From Lingula anatina (Eukaryota; Brachiopoda; Lingulata; Lingulida; Lingulidae), in assembly GCF_001039355.2 (NCBI RefSeq), contig NW_019775628.1, forward strand, positions 1 through 43,200: a stretch of DNA of 43,200 nucleotides, read 5' to 3'. Shown here piece by piece: positions 31,593-42,826 of this stretch (position 1 is its first letter; every line of letters begins with the position of its first letter). The position numbers and the translations under genes were made by a program. A model generated the notes under the pieces. It saw nothing but the letters and a program-made list of their open reading frames with translations, made no database searches and was not told the origin of the DNA.

Positions 31593-34500
31593 ATGGATCC
31601 GTTTCATCGTGACCAAATTCGTAAGAATCGAGTTGCCCTGATTGAAGACATGGAACCAGTGCCAGTTGTCGATCATCTGTGCCAGGACAAAGTTCTTACT
31701 GAAGCCATTATGGACGAAATAGAGGTATCTAAGGCCCTTTTCACATTGAATTATACAGTTTACTGTACTGCACCATGCAATTGGACAGGTCACTGACACG
31801 GTCGGTTGTCATCTTGATTGATTAATCAACTTGGTTAATGAACCTAAAATGCACAGAAATCGATTTTACAATACTACACTAGTTTACCATAACACACAAA
31901 AATCTTATCAAAGTTGGTTAAGTAAATATTTTGAAACGAATTTTATAAAATCACTGAATAGATCATACAATAAGGTGGGCTTCAGAATAAGAGTCAGCAT
32001 TAAAATCTTAACCTAATAGAAGCAGATCACCCTCTGACTTGGTAAACCTACCTTTTATTATCCAGGCTACATACTCCCGTTGTTTATTAGTAAATCCCAT
32101 GTATGTAATTCCCAGAATCAGATCTAAATGCCTCTGTCAAGTGAAAAAAAAAACGTGAATGTCATTTGAGCACACAGCAAAAGAGGAAAATGACAATTAC
32201 ATATCAATAGCAGGGTTCCTCTTTTGTAAAGCTTGTTTCATCATTCTCAGTATTAGAGGCCAGTGATTGTGCCTGGCTCATAAATAACAACTTTTTCTAC
32301 TGTGAATTTTGGTACGGAATTTATGTCATTACTCAGTTGGCCTCCAGTCACATTTGCTTAAATATGTAGTCATAGCTGTAAGATTCAATAATCCAATAAA
32401 GACATTAAATTTTGTTTTTCAGGCTGAAAGGACAAGGAGGAATAAAGTGGCCAAAATTCTTGATGTCGTTCCCAGAAGAGGACCCAAGGCATTTGAGCAC
32501 TTTTATTATGCTCTCATTGTGACAGGTTAGTTGGTCGTCTTTGATTCTTGGATAAAATATTAAGGAAAATATATTGAAGATATATCAATGAAAAAAGTCC
32601 TACATCTTTACTGCATTCAATTAATACGATGTGTGATTTTGTTAGAATGTCATTTTTTTCTTATTAGAAAATATACACTAAATATACACTAAAATACCAC
32701 TGTTTAAAAGAATTTTAAAATACACCTATCATTAGGACAAGGGCACCTTGCAGACTTAATATGGCCAGAGCGTGTTACACAAACACATGCTGAAACTGCA
32801 AGCCGCAAATTTGTGATAACACATGAACAGGCATCTACGAACCAAGATGATGAAGACGATGATAACCTCCCTGAAAGTAAGCAAATATACATTCCAGCAA
32901 ATACGTCACGCTCGGATCACGTGGCTAGCACGTTGCTACCACATTATAACGTCATAGCAACCTGCAGTCATGTGATCCGAACGTGACGTGTTTGCTGGGA
33001 TGTATCATCTTGTCTGTGGTCTCATTTGGTATCTGTGTAAGATATGTGTCCTCATATTTGTTTATTATGTGTTACAAACAATAGTCCTCATTGATTTTAA
33101 TTTAAAATTAAAATTAATTTACAGACCTGGTTTTTTAATGAGATAAATTTATAGTTACATGTAACAAACTATATTATAAATATACTTTTAATGCCCATGT
33201 TTTAAGTGACCTTTGTAATAAAATGTCTGTCCAAAAGTTTAATAATGTCTTATAATGTGCCTTCTATATTATTCAGCAATACAGTCTCTGAATTCTGTGT
33301 AGGAAGTAGCTTTGAAAGGGTCTTAATGCAACCACATTTACTTGCTCAAAAAAAATTAAAATCATGATTATTATTATTTAGACACGATCCATTCTCTTAC
33401 AGAATTTCCAACCCCTGACATAGCAGACACAACTGTGATAGAAAACCTGAAAGACGTACAGGATCCTAAATTGCGGGCCTTGCTGACTAACCCTAAAGAG
33501 GTAGACTGAGAGCTGAGAAGAAGCTCATTTTAACCCCATGGCCTAAATTCTATCGTCCCAAGTCATTAAACTTGCGAGATGGTAGAAAGTTTTAACGGGA
33601 TCCGAAAAAGGGCAGTGCACAACCAAACTGTGTTATGGGAATTATTGAAAAGTCTTGAAATTTGACGTTTGCCTCTGGAGAAATTTTAGGTTGGCTTTGC
33701 TGGTTTTCATTTGGAATGTCATTTGGAATGTAATTTCTCATGTAAAGTGCATTGCAAAATGTACCTATTCTACCCAAAAACTTACTTCATACATGGCCTT
33801 TGGATTATTTATTGTCATGATTGATCAGTTTCTTGTTTCAGGTATTTTAAATTGCTGAGGATCTGTAATAAGTTCATTTTTTTCATTAGAGAACAGTGCA
33901 TTTGACATAGTCGACCTGGAAAGATTGCCTTTTGTATAAATTGTCAAAACCTTTGATTTGGATAAGATGCGGACTTACAGAATTATTGTATGTCTGTTCT
34001 TTATTTATCGTTTTACTAACTATTTATATGTGTCATTATCCCTTTAATGCATTGATCTATGTAGCTGAATGGTGGTACATACTTTTGCAAGGAAGTGTTT
34101 TAATTTTTAGGATACCTATCAAAACTTCTCAAAGCCCAAGGGGAGAGCTGTGATCATCAACAATGTGTTGTTTGGTGGCGATAAGGATAGGAAAGGCTCT
34201 GAGAAGGATGCCACACAACTACAGCGACTGTTTGAGAAATTGAATTATAAAGTTGTTACTCACTCTGACTTGACTGCTGAGGTAGGGTTATCGTTTTAAA
34301 CTTATATTAATTTCTTTATAAAGATGAGTGGTCTTCAGTGGCATACAGTCTTGAAGTAAGACGTTTTCATAATCTTAGATTTTTTTAATTTGAAGAAAAT
34401 GCTGGTAACCTTGAAGGAGGAGTCAAAACTCTCCGACCATGAAGCGTACCATTCCTTTGTCCTGATCATCCTCAGTCATGGAGCCAAGGGTGTTGTTTAT

Positions 34501-35772
34501 GGAACAGACTGGAATGAGTTGTCCCTTCCTGTTATAATAGAACTTTTCAATGGGACGAACTGCCCATTCCTTGTGAACAAACCAAAATTGTTCTTTATTC
34601 AGGCTTGTCAAGGAGGTAAGTTTTTTACAGACCGTAACGTTGTATACTTTTCTGAAATTAAATTATTACCGTTTGCCATATTGTAATGATATATATTCTT
34701 TAAACATATCTCGAACTAAAACAGCAGCTAGGTTATGATAGTTTTCTTATATGTAATCTGAATATTTTTATATATATTTCAGAAAATGCTGACCCAAGTT
34801 CAGAGGACACAAAGGCAGATGGTGACTTTTTTGGTTACTTAAATAATCTAGAACTAGCAAGGAGAGAAGAACAAACTGACGGCAGTGGTGTGTCTGTTCG
34901 AGCAAGAGCCGACATACTGGTTGCCATGGCAACCGTACCAAGTAAGGAAATAATAAAAGAGGATTCAATGTTTAAAAGACATCTTTTGTCTCAAGAAATA
35001 TATCATACACATTCTGTCTCAAGTAAGTATATCTAGCAGACTATGTCTCAACTAAGATTATGTAGCACAATCTGCCTCAGCCAAGCACATTTTTAACAAA
35101 TGCAGCTACCTCAACCTCTCAACCAAGAACTGCTTTCATAACAAACCAAAATTTCTATTTCAGATTATGTTTCCTGGCACAAGGAGTCCTTGGGCACGTG
35201 GTTTATCATAGCCCTTGTTTATATAATCAGCAGATTTGCCCACAAATATGAAATTTGTAAACTACTCACCAAGGTATTGTATGATATCAAAAATTATAGT
35301 ACTATATTCTAAATTTTTAATTTCCGATTTGTAGACAGTCTTTTCTCTTCATCTTGTTATATTTGCTTTATGATTAAATTAAAAAATATTAATATCCCCA
35401 ATTTGGTTTAGGAGCACATGCTAAATGAAAATAGTAGCGAACAGTAGACATCAATAGACCAAAATACAGATGCAGATATGTATTTTGTTACAAAATGTAA
35501 ATTCTTCTGAACTGCCTTAGTGCTTTCTGTGTAATAAATTAATAAAGATGTTCCTTATATCTGGAACAAAATTTACTCAATCTTTCGTAACATATAGGGT
35601 ACAAATTAATCTACTTCATTCGTGAAGGTTTTAATATCTTTGGTCTCTCAATTTTTAGGTAAACCACTTAGTAAGCAAGGCAGAGACCAAGGACAAATGT
35701 AATCAAGTTGCACGCTTCAGCACTTCTCTCCGAAAAGATTTCTATTTCTTCCCTGGTTTACATCAAAGCTAA
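31593..35772 (+). CDS. CARD-domain caspase, copy 3 (complete, 9 exons, 415 aa), altered substrate pocket
   Basis: Coding exons: 31593-31724, 32423-32525, 32736-32876, 33403-33500, 34111-34281, 34396-34615, 34783-34941, 35164-35273 and 35659-35772 (TAA). Splice borders and frame are intact. CARD at residues 1 to about 88: RDQIRKNRVALIEDMEPVPV, VAKILDVVPRRGPKAFEHFY, LADLIWPERV. The large subunit keeps catalytic His243 (LSHG), Cys286 (QACQG) and the first S1 arginine (Arg185, DRKGSEKDA). In the small subunit the normal SWR is SWH (His347, codon CAC at 35178-35180), so the second S1 arginine is lost. The linker Asp seen as SDVSV in copies 1 and 2 is SGVSV here, although an earlier TDG Asp remains. 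An intact frame with a damaged substrate pocket suggests a regulatory or decoy caspase, or changed specificity. That is inference; the caspase family call itself is firm. Confidence 0.9.
32893..33000. mobile_element. 108-bp palindromic MITE in a caspase copy 3 intron
   Basis: The ends are TCCAGCAAATACGTCACGCT and, inverted, TCCCAGCAAACACGTCACGT. The pairing continues through CGGATCAC, so the whole element is nearly one hairpin. It starts 16 bp after the exon ending at 32876. The paralogous intron of copy 2 reads ATACATGTATCAT at this point without it. Confidence 0.75.
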
Positions 35773-37369
35773 GACAAAGAAGTGCTGCCCTCTCTTGGAA
35801 ATACTGGAACACAATGTACTGTTATGAACAGTCTTAAGGCATGTAATTTTGTGTGATATTTGCATATGTTTTACATCACTTTTTAACTACTGTCCACTTC
35901 TTTTCACCTTTAATGGCATTAAAGCATAAAACAGCAAAAATAATGGGTCGTGTTAGAATAATTAGAATATTTCACAAATGGATCATTGATATTACCTCTG
36001 AAAGTCACTTTTTTTTTAGGAGTGGCACACGTATGATAATCAAAACTCATTCATTAATGGTAGCAGCATTCTGTGGATGTCCTTAAAATAAAGCTGTGTT
36101 GTGCCTAGGTACTGGGAAATAAAATAACCGGAGGAGTATTCCCAACTCTAGCCTCTTCATGTGCTCTAGCCTCATCATGTAATTTGGAAAAGTAGTCTAA
36201 TCTGTCATTAGACATGGTGATTGTTTTAGCTAGAGAGTGATCATTCTATGAAGAAATTTTATGAAATGTTTCAGCTTTTCAGCAGATTTTTTTATTATTG
36301 TTAAAGATATGCCTGGAGTGTATTTTTATCAACTGATCTTAAAGACTGATGTATATAATTGTTTTTCAATGGCATGCTCATGGCAGACTTTTCTGGCAGA
36401 TATTAATCAAAGTGAAGTTTGGGCAATAAGTACGGTTTATCTCTACTGACATTGAATTTCTTTAGTATTCACTGATGAGACTTTTCCGACTTTTGTCGGA
36501 ATTCCGACTTTTCAGGGTCATTTGGTTCATTCTCGTGAACCGTGTAAATCTTGTGAATTGTGTAAATCCTACTTTTTCAGTGAGGACTGGTTTCATGCCT
36601 GAGTATTGAATAAATGTTAATTTTGCATTACAATTAGTTATATAATTACTAAAGCAAAGCATAATGAAGCTGGTTTCTTATCAGATTTAAATGTGTTTCT
36701 TGGATTCTAGTGACCAGAGTTCTTTGTTACAACTTACATTTATACAATATGTTATTTAAAGAACCTGTTAGAAGTTGACATGTGATAATAGCGGTGATCT
36801 CAAAGATCGCTTTGTGTGCATGTGATATTATGGAAAAAGTGGTGTGCCTTCGTTTTATTCATTTTAACATCATAATAAGTTTTGGACCAAATACTTTCAA
36901 ACCAATTTTCACTTTATCTTATTCTGTGTAATCCGTTCATTCCGCAGATTTGTATTTTGTGTGAAGCGCTTTATATAACAATCTGGGTGTTTTTGAAATG
37001 ACATTGACAATGTAACCTTAATAAATTGTTGAAAGCATTAGTTGAATGGTTGACATTTTTTTTTTTTTTTTTTTTTTTGACAGAGAGAGATAACCGTTGC
37101 AACCTTTTACTTTCATGGAGTAGAGAAAAAATGGCGGTGGCTTCGGGTATTCCTGTAGTTATTGTTGCTCACAAACTGAACATTGTTAGCCGACTTTGAT
37201 ATTGTGACAGCATCAGACGTCCACGCGTCAGTATGTGTATCACTGTTTGGAAGAAATGAATAAGATTACACGATTTGTGACAAATAACGAAACGTATGGT
37301 TGTATTTTCAAAAAAAAAAATGTCAGAAGTGGCATGGAAAGTAATTGTTTAATCTGCTGAAAGTCGCAG
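35773..37369 (+). repeat. 3' flank of caspase copy 3, first tandem copy
   Basis: No coding region. Homologous to the 3' flanks of copies 1 and 2, but with a deletion after ACAGTCTTAAGGCATG (about 35835) and a 132-bp insertion at 36470-36601. It is directly followed by a second copy. AATAAA at 37020-37025 is the conserved candidate poly(A) signal. A poly(T) run starts near 37055. Confidence 0.75.
36470..36601. mobile_element. 132-bp insertion flanked by AGTATT
   Basis: The direct repeat AGTATT lies at 36464-36469 and 36602-36607. The tandem partner at about 38201-38215 has no insertion (TTTAGTACTGTATTG). The insert starts CACTGATGAGACTTTTCCGA and contains TCGGAATTCCGA. Source unknown. Confidence 0.55.
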
Positions 37370-38657
37370 GAGGTGCTGCCCTCTTCTGGACATACTGCAA
37401 GATGATGTACTGTTACAAACAGTCTACAGGTGGCAGTGTGATACTTCTAATTCATCTCAGGACAATTTCAAGCAGCAATGTGTGACACCATCATGTGTAG
37501 TCCCTGAGTTGTGCTTTTAAAGCCTAAAAATGAACAACTTTTATCATATCATAGCTGGTTCATTCCACAAAATATTGACTGTCTGATGCATGTTATTTTG
37601 TGTAATATTTGCATATGTTTTACATCAATTTTTTACTACTGTCCACTTCTTTCCACTTTTAATGGTATTAAAGCATAAAATAGCAAAAATAATGGTTCAT
37701 GTTAGAATATATAAAATATTACACAAAATGGATCATTGATATTGCCTCCAAAAGTCACTTTTTTTGAGGAGTGACACACATATGATAATCAAAACTCATT
37801 CATTAATGGTAGCAACATCCTGTGGATGTCCGTGAAGTAAAGCTGTATTGTGCCTAAAGGTATGGGGAAATAAAATAACAAGAGGAGTATTCCCAACTCC
37901 AGCTTCATCATGTGTTATGTAATTTGGAAAAGTAGTCTAATCTGTCATTAGACAGCGTGATTCTTACTGCTAGAGAGTGATCATTCTATGAAGAAATTTT
38001 ATGAAATGTTTCAGCTTTTCAGCAGATTTTTTTATCATTAAAGATATGCCTGGAGTGTATTTTTATCAACTGATCTTAAAGACTGATGTATATAATTGTT
38101 TTTAAATGGCATGCTCATGGCAGACTTTTCTGGCAGATATTTGTGACAGTGAAGTTTGGGCAATAAGAACGGTTTATCTCTACTGACATTGAATTTCTTT
38201 AGTACTGTATTGAATAAATGTTAATTTTGCATTACAATTAGTTATATAATTACTCAAGCAAAGCATAATGAAGCTGGTTTTTTATCAGATTTAAATGTGT
38301 TTCTTGGATTCTAGTGACCAGCGTTCTTTGTTACAACTTACATTTATACAATATGTTATTTAAAGAACCTGTTAGAAGTTGACATGTAATAATAGCGGTG
38401 ATCTCAGAGATCGCTTTGTGTGCCTGTGATATTATGGAAAAAGTGGTGTGCCTTCGTTTTATTCATTTTAACATCATAATAAGTTTTGGACCAAATACTT
38501 TCAAACCAATTTTCACTTTATCTTATTCTGTGTAATCCGTTCATTCCGCAGATTTGTATTTTGTGTGAAGCGCTTTATGTAGCAATCTGGGTGTTTTTGA
38601 AATGACATTGACAATGTAACCTTAATAAATTGTTGAAAGCATTAGTTGAATGGTTGA

Positions 38658-38696
<39 letters not shown>

Positions 38697-38984
38697 GAGA
38701 GAGATAACCGTTGCAACCTTTTACTTTCATGGAGTAGAGAAAAAATGGCGGTGGCTTCGGGTATTCCTGTAGTTATTGTTGCTCACAAACTGAACATTGT
38801 TAGCCGACTTTGATATTGTGACAGCATCAGACGTCCACGCGTCAGTATGTGTATCACTGTTTGGAAGAAATGAATAAGATTACACGATTTGTGACAAATA
38901 ACGAAACGTATGGTTGTATTTTCAAAAAAAAAAATGTCAGAAGTGGCATGGAAAGTAATTGTTTAATCTGCTGAAAGTCGCATC
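37370..38984 (+). repeat. 3' flank of caspase copy 3, second tandem copy
   Basis: Direct copy of the preceding block. Both end in the same words (TAATCTGCTGAAAGTCGCA at 37350-37368 and 38966-38984). The start (GGAGGTGCTGCCCTCTTCTG) lacks the deletion of the first copy and looks more like the copy 1 flank at 3056. No gene. Confidence 0.8.
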
Positions 38985-39662
38985 ATTGTGCGATGAGTGT
39001 CAGGTAGTCAACTTGGCCGAGAGGAAACCCACTCCCTTCACAAGTAAAGTACTCTGGGGTGCAAAATGATTGCAAAGATTAGTAAAAAAAATGTTAGATA
39101 TCGTGAAAAGGTAAATTGCAAAATTAAAAGATAATTTGGACAAGTAACCGTAATATATATATATATATATATTATAGAATATATAGAAAGTGACTCCAAA
39201 AACAGTGCGCGCTGATTTGCAATAGAATTAATTACGACAGAATCATTATTATGAATATTATCATTAATAATTTAATTATTAAAATCCCTTAATATTAATA
39301 ATAAACATTATCAATAAGATTATCATTTGTCGTTTTATGCTTGCCTGAAAAAAGGTGATAATATCATGGCATTGTGCATAAATTGCGCACAATATCATCA
39401 AATACTTTAAAAATGATTATTTGAAAAGTTTAACATTACGTGAATTGTTCACGATTGCCAATTTCCTTTTTGTATTGGTCCTGAATTTCCCGCTTGCTTT
39501 TTCTAACTGACCCAAATTAAAGTGATAACTACACCGATGATATACTACCACTATAACAGACGTACAGATTAATTCAAGCAGCCCTTTCTTAGCAGTTAAA
39601 GTTGCTCTTTATTACTTCGTCTCTGAAGATTGTGACTCTGACCACGATATCTAGGACTGAAC
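38985..39662. other. Intergenic region before the dehydrogenase gene
   Basis: The first about 130 bp match the copy 1 flank near 4700-4830. The rest is unique, AT-rich, with an (AT)n run near 39152-39172 and ATTATTAAT-rich sequence. It must hold the promoter and 5' UTR of the next gene, but no specific element can be named. Confidence 0.5.
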
Positions 39663-42600
39663 ATGGGATACGGACTGAAAAAGATGTCCTTGGCGCTCTC
39701 TGCCGTGGTCATAGCATATTTACTTATGTACAGTGGAACCAAGTTTGATCCAGGTACGTGAGAGGTAAAGACAGAACGGAACACAGGTGTGTAGACTTAA
39801 TAGCAAGATAAATCGCATTTGGAAATTCAGGTGAGAAACACGGGTTTGCCGATGTTATGCGAAGGTAACAGAGAGTCCCCTGTGATATATAGTGCGGTTC
39901 ACATTCATTTGTACAGGATAACCACGGCATAATTTTTTTATACTTCGTTACGTCACGCTTACGTCACGTACGTCACGCTTACGCTAACCTGTATGAATCA
40001 AATGGAGGACGGGCCCTCTGTTACCCGGACCGCCAGTGCATGTTGTCTTAACACCGGTGGTGTGAATGAAGGGATGACATAAAAGGATAATATTGTTTGG
40101 TATCAACCAGTTGTTCCGCTTCTCCTTGTAGGTAGGTAGAAGGAGGATTTCCCTTGTCTGTAGGGTGTACGACCTTTATTTTCCCTTTAACCGTATGTCC
40201 TCAAGTAACCTTATCTCTACTGATTAAATTATTGACATACCCGTGAGAAGTGCCCCCGTTCTATCAATCTCACATCCTCAACCAGGGTCACAGACAAGAT
40301 TATTTTACTATATGTATTCACAGATATTCCTCAGATTATTCTCTTAGATATTTCTTCATTGAGAGAAATTTTGGCAAAAATCATGATCACCCAGCTGGCC
40401 TCCGATAGAGAGTAAATTGCCTTCGCACGTTAATTGCCCCACCCACCTAACAAGGGATTTATATGGATTTTATGAAGTATGCACAACCATGGCAGGAAAT
40501 AATTGTGGCAGACAAAACTGTCACACGTTTCTTCGAATTGTCGGTAAATGCCCATAAAAGAGTTCACATAGAAAAAAAAAATTAATAGCATGCCTATATT
40601 TTTTTAACCAGTCTCTTCAATCTATTTTCCAGCCGACGTCCAAGACAAGAAAGTTCTGATAACAGGAGCGTCGTCTGGAATTGGAGAACAGATGGCGTAC
40701 CATTTTGCCAAGATGGGAGCAAACCTGGTCATGACTGCTCGCAGAGAGCATCGCTTAAAAGAGGTAAAACATTCTTCGGACGGATAGGGGGAACGAACTT
40801 GGGGAGCGCAGGCACGTGTTTCTAACCCTGAAAGATTGTCTCGTTTCTTATGAAGTTCACCAACATTAGAAAACATACCAATTTTACAAGAAGACAATAC
40901 AAATAGGGTCTTTTACATACAGCCTGTCTTTTGTTCCATTCATCTTATAAAAAGTATCAGTGCGTGAATACGTGAATGTGTTTAATTTCAACTGCTCGGC
41001 GAAACTGTCTTATATAGCTATATACCAAATGGAGACGTATGCAATTCTAATACGGCCACTTAGCACCTGCCCTACACTGATTTTCAAATGACTTCTAACG
41101 AAGTGCTTTGATGTATGCAAAGTATTGTCGGTGTAACTGTATACTATTTGAACATTGTTAATTATAATGAATGTAAGTTGGCCGAAAGAAATTTTTATTA
41201 AAATTTCTCTTAAGGTTGTGGAAAGGTGTAAGAAACTGTCTCCCAAACCAACTGCTAATCATGCCTATATTGTCGCCGACATGAGGGAGCTAGACAAAAC
41301 GAAGAACGTTATAACGGTAAGCAGCATGAATCTTTTCAAAGGCGTCCCTTATTATAAAAAATGCCACAAACTTGTTTCAGCTAAAGTTCATTATTAAAAA
41401 AAAATCTTCGTTCACTTGTTGACAAAAAATTCCCATTGTTTAAGCGTTCTGATATGAAAATGTTTCTATGATTTTCCCTAGGTCCTTACATACTGTATAT
41501 GCGAGAATCAAAACAACAGAACTTAGTTAATGTACACCCAGCAAACATAAAGTTATAACGTTGCCATAACGTAAATAGGCCTATATTCAGGAAAACGTTA
41601 TTGAAACGTTATGGCAACGTTATAAAATGCTGTTTGCTTGGCATCTGTGAGTAGTAATCTGTTTTTCTATTTCTAGTATAGTGTGGACAGTCTGAAAGGT
41701 CTGGACATACTGGTACTTAACCATGCCAGGATATCCGTCTCCAACATGTGGTTTGGGAGCCAGCAGAACCTGACAGATATGGCAATGGAGATGGACATCA
41801 ACTTTAGATCATACGTGCAACTCGCCTCACATGCACTTCCACACTTACTGAAGAGCAAAGGGAGGATTGCATTTGTTTCCTCTACAGCAGGTTCCCTGTT
41901 ATTTATCTGTGAACCGAGTATTTTTCAAGTGATTTCTAATCGTACACTTTGTCCAGATAATTCACGCCCGTCACTTGACGTTATTTAAAGTCTGCTCCAT
42001 ATTACCACACCCGAGTTTCATAGGTCTCTAAAACTTTGCTTTCCTATGCATTATGCATATGTTTTACTGAAAAACCTTTTTTACCTTGCTGACACATGCA
42101 ATTTCTTTCAGAAAAGGTCCCAGTGCCAGGAATGGCAGTGTACACGGCGTCAAAGCACGCAATCCAAGGGTTCTTTGGTGTACTTAGGCAAGAGATGGTG
42201 ATGAGAAACACAGGTGTTTCCGTCACTTCGTGCATAGTGGGCGGGACCAGTAAGTGACTTTATCACAAATCAACAAATCAACTGTTATCCTCTCGTTGTA
42301 ATGTTAAGTTCACAAAGTGGAACTATTTACAATCGAGCTCTTGAATATTGTGGATGCTTGCATGAAAGGCACATGCCGCATTAATTGCATACCATAAAGA
42401 CACTTCCACACGCAGACATATACATGTAAAGATTAATTTGACCTTCAATGCCAACGTTTTCAAACCTAAAGGTTTTTCAATAAAATATTTAAAAGAGGAA
42501 GAAAACGTCGAAATACATTTGGAAACCTTAACAAACATTTCAGGAACAGAAAATGTGATGGAGTTATTCAAACAGAAATTTGGAGAGGAAAAGTTGAAGG

Positions 42601-42773
42601 GGCTTAACTTTGCGGATCCAACAGCGGTTGCTTTGGAGATCGTCAAGGCAACTGTTGCTAGGCAATACGAAGTGTTCACGAGTTCCGATAAATGGTCATC
42701 AATATTGATGTTCCTCGGAAAAATATCACCAGAATTTGCTGACCAAGTTACCCTGAAAGTACTTTTTGAGTAG
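39663..42773 (+). CDS. HSD11B1L: 11-beta-hydroxysteroid dehydrogenase 1-like SDR (complete, 6 exons, 301 aa)
   Basis: Coding exons: 39663-39753, 40633-40763, 41215-41316, 41677-41890, 42112-42249 and 42544-42773 (TAG), all with AG/GT borders and an open joined frame. The N-terminus has a hydrophobic signal-anchor (ALSAVVIAYLLMYSG, about residues 10-25), typical of ER-membrane members with a lumenal catalytic domain. The NADP(H) motif TGASSGIG is at 41-48, followed by a basic ARREHRLKE. NHA is at 123-125. The catalytic tetrad is Asn150 (INFRS), Ser177 (FVSSTA), Tyr190 and Lys194 (YTASK). The C-terminal ALEIVKATVARQYEVF matches the human HSD11B1 pattern. Length is close to the 292 aa of human HSD11B1. 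Family members interconvert hydroxy- and keto-steroids; the invertebrate substrate is unknown. The symbol denotes the family, not proven orthology. The last exon reads 77 codons after splicing at 42544; upstream in-frame sequence is intron. Confidence 0.9.
39949..39983. promoter_or_regulatory. Three TACGTCAC-type (CRE-like) words in intron 1
   Basis: TTACGTCACG occurs twice and TACGTCACG once more within about 30 bp of the first intron of the dehydrogenase gene. TGACG/CGTCA is the core of CREB/ATF sites. Function is not shown; it could equally be a short tandem repeat. Confidence 0.25.
41538..41642. mobile_element. Palindromic MITE in a dehydrogenase intron
   Basis: CCCAGCAAACATAAAG with TTATAACGTTGCCATAACG on the left is inverted on the right (CGTTATGGCAACGTTATAA, then GTTTGCTTGG). 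About 105 bp, near hairpin, no coding capacity. Confidence 0.65.
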
Positions 42774-42820
42774 AGAAACAGTGACTGAGAAAAATGCAAA
42801 ATATAAACTTGAAATGTATT

Positions 42821-42826
42821 AATAAA
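42821..42826 (+). terminator. Poly(A) signal AATAAA of the dehydrogenase gene
   Basis: AATAAA 48 bp after the TAG stop, a normal distance for a short 3' UTR. Confidence 0.7.

Noticed and set aside
36470-36500. Possible hammerhead start CTGATGAG in the 132-bp insertion
   Set aside because: No GAAA follows a closable stem II, so the core is incomplete.
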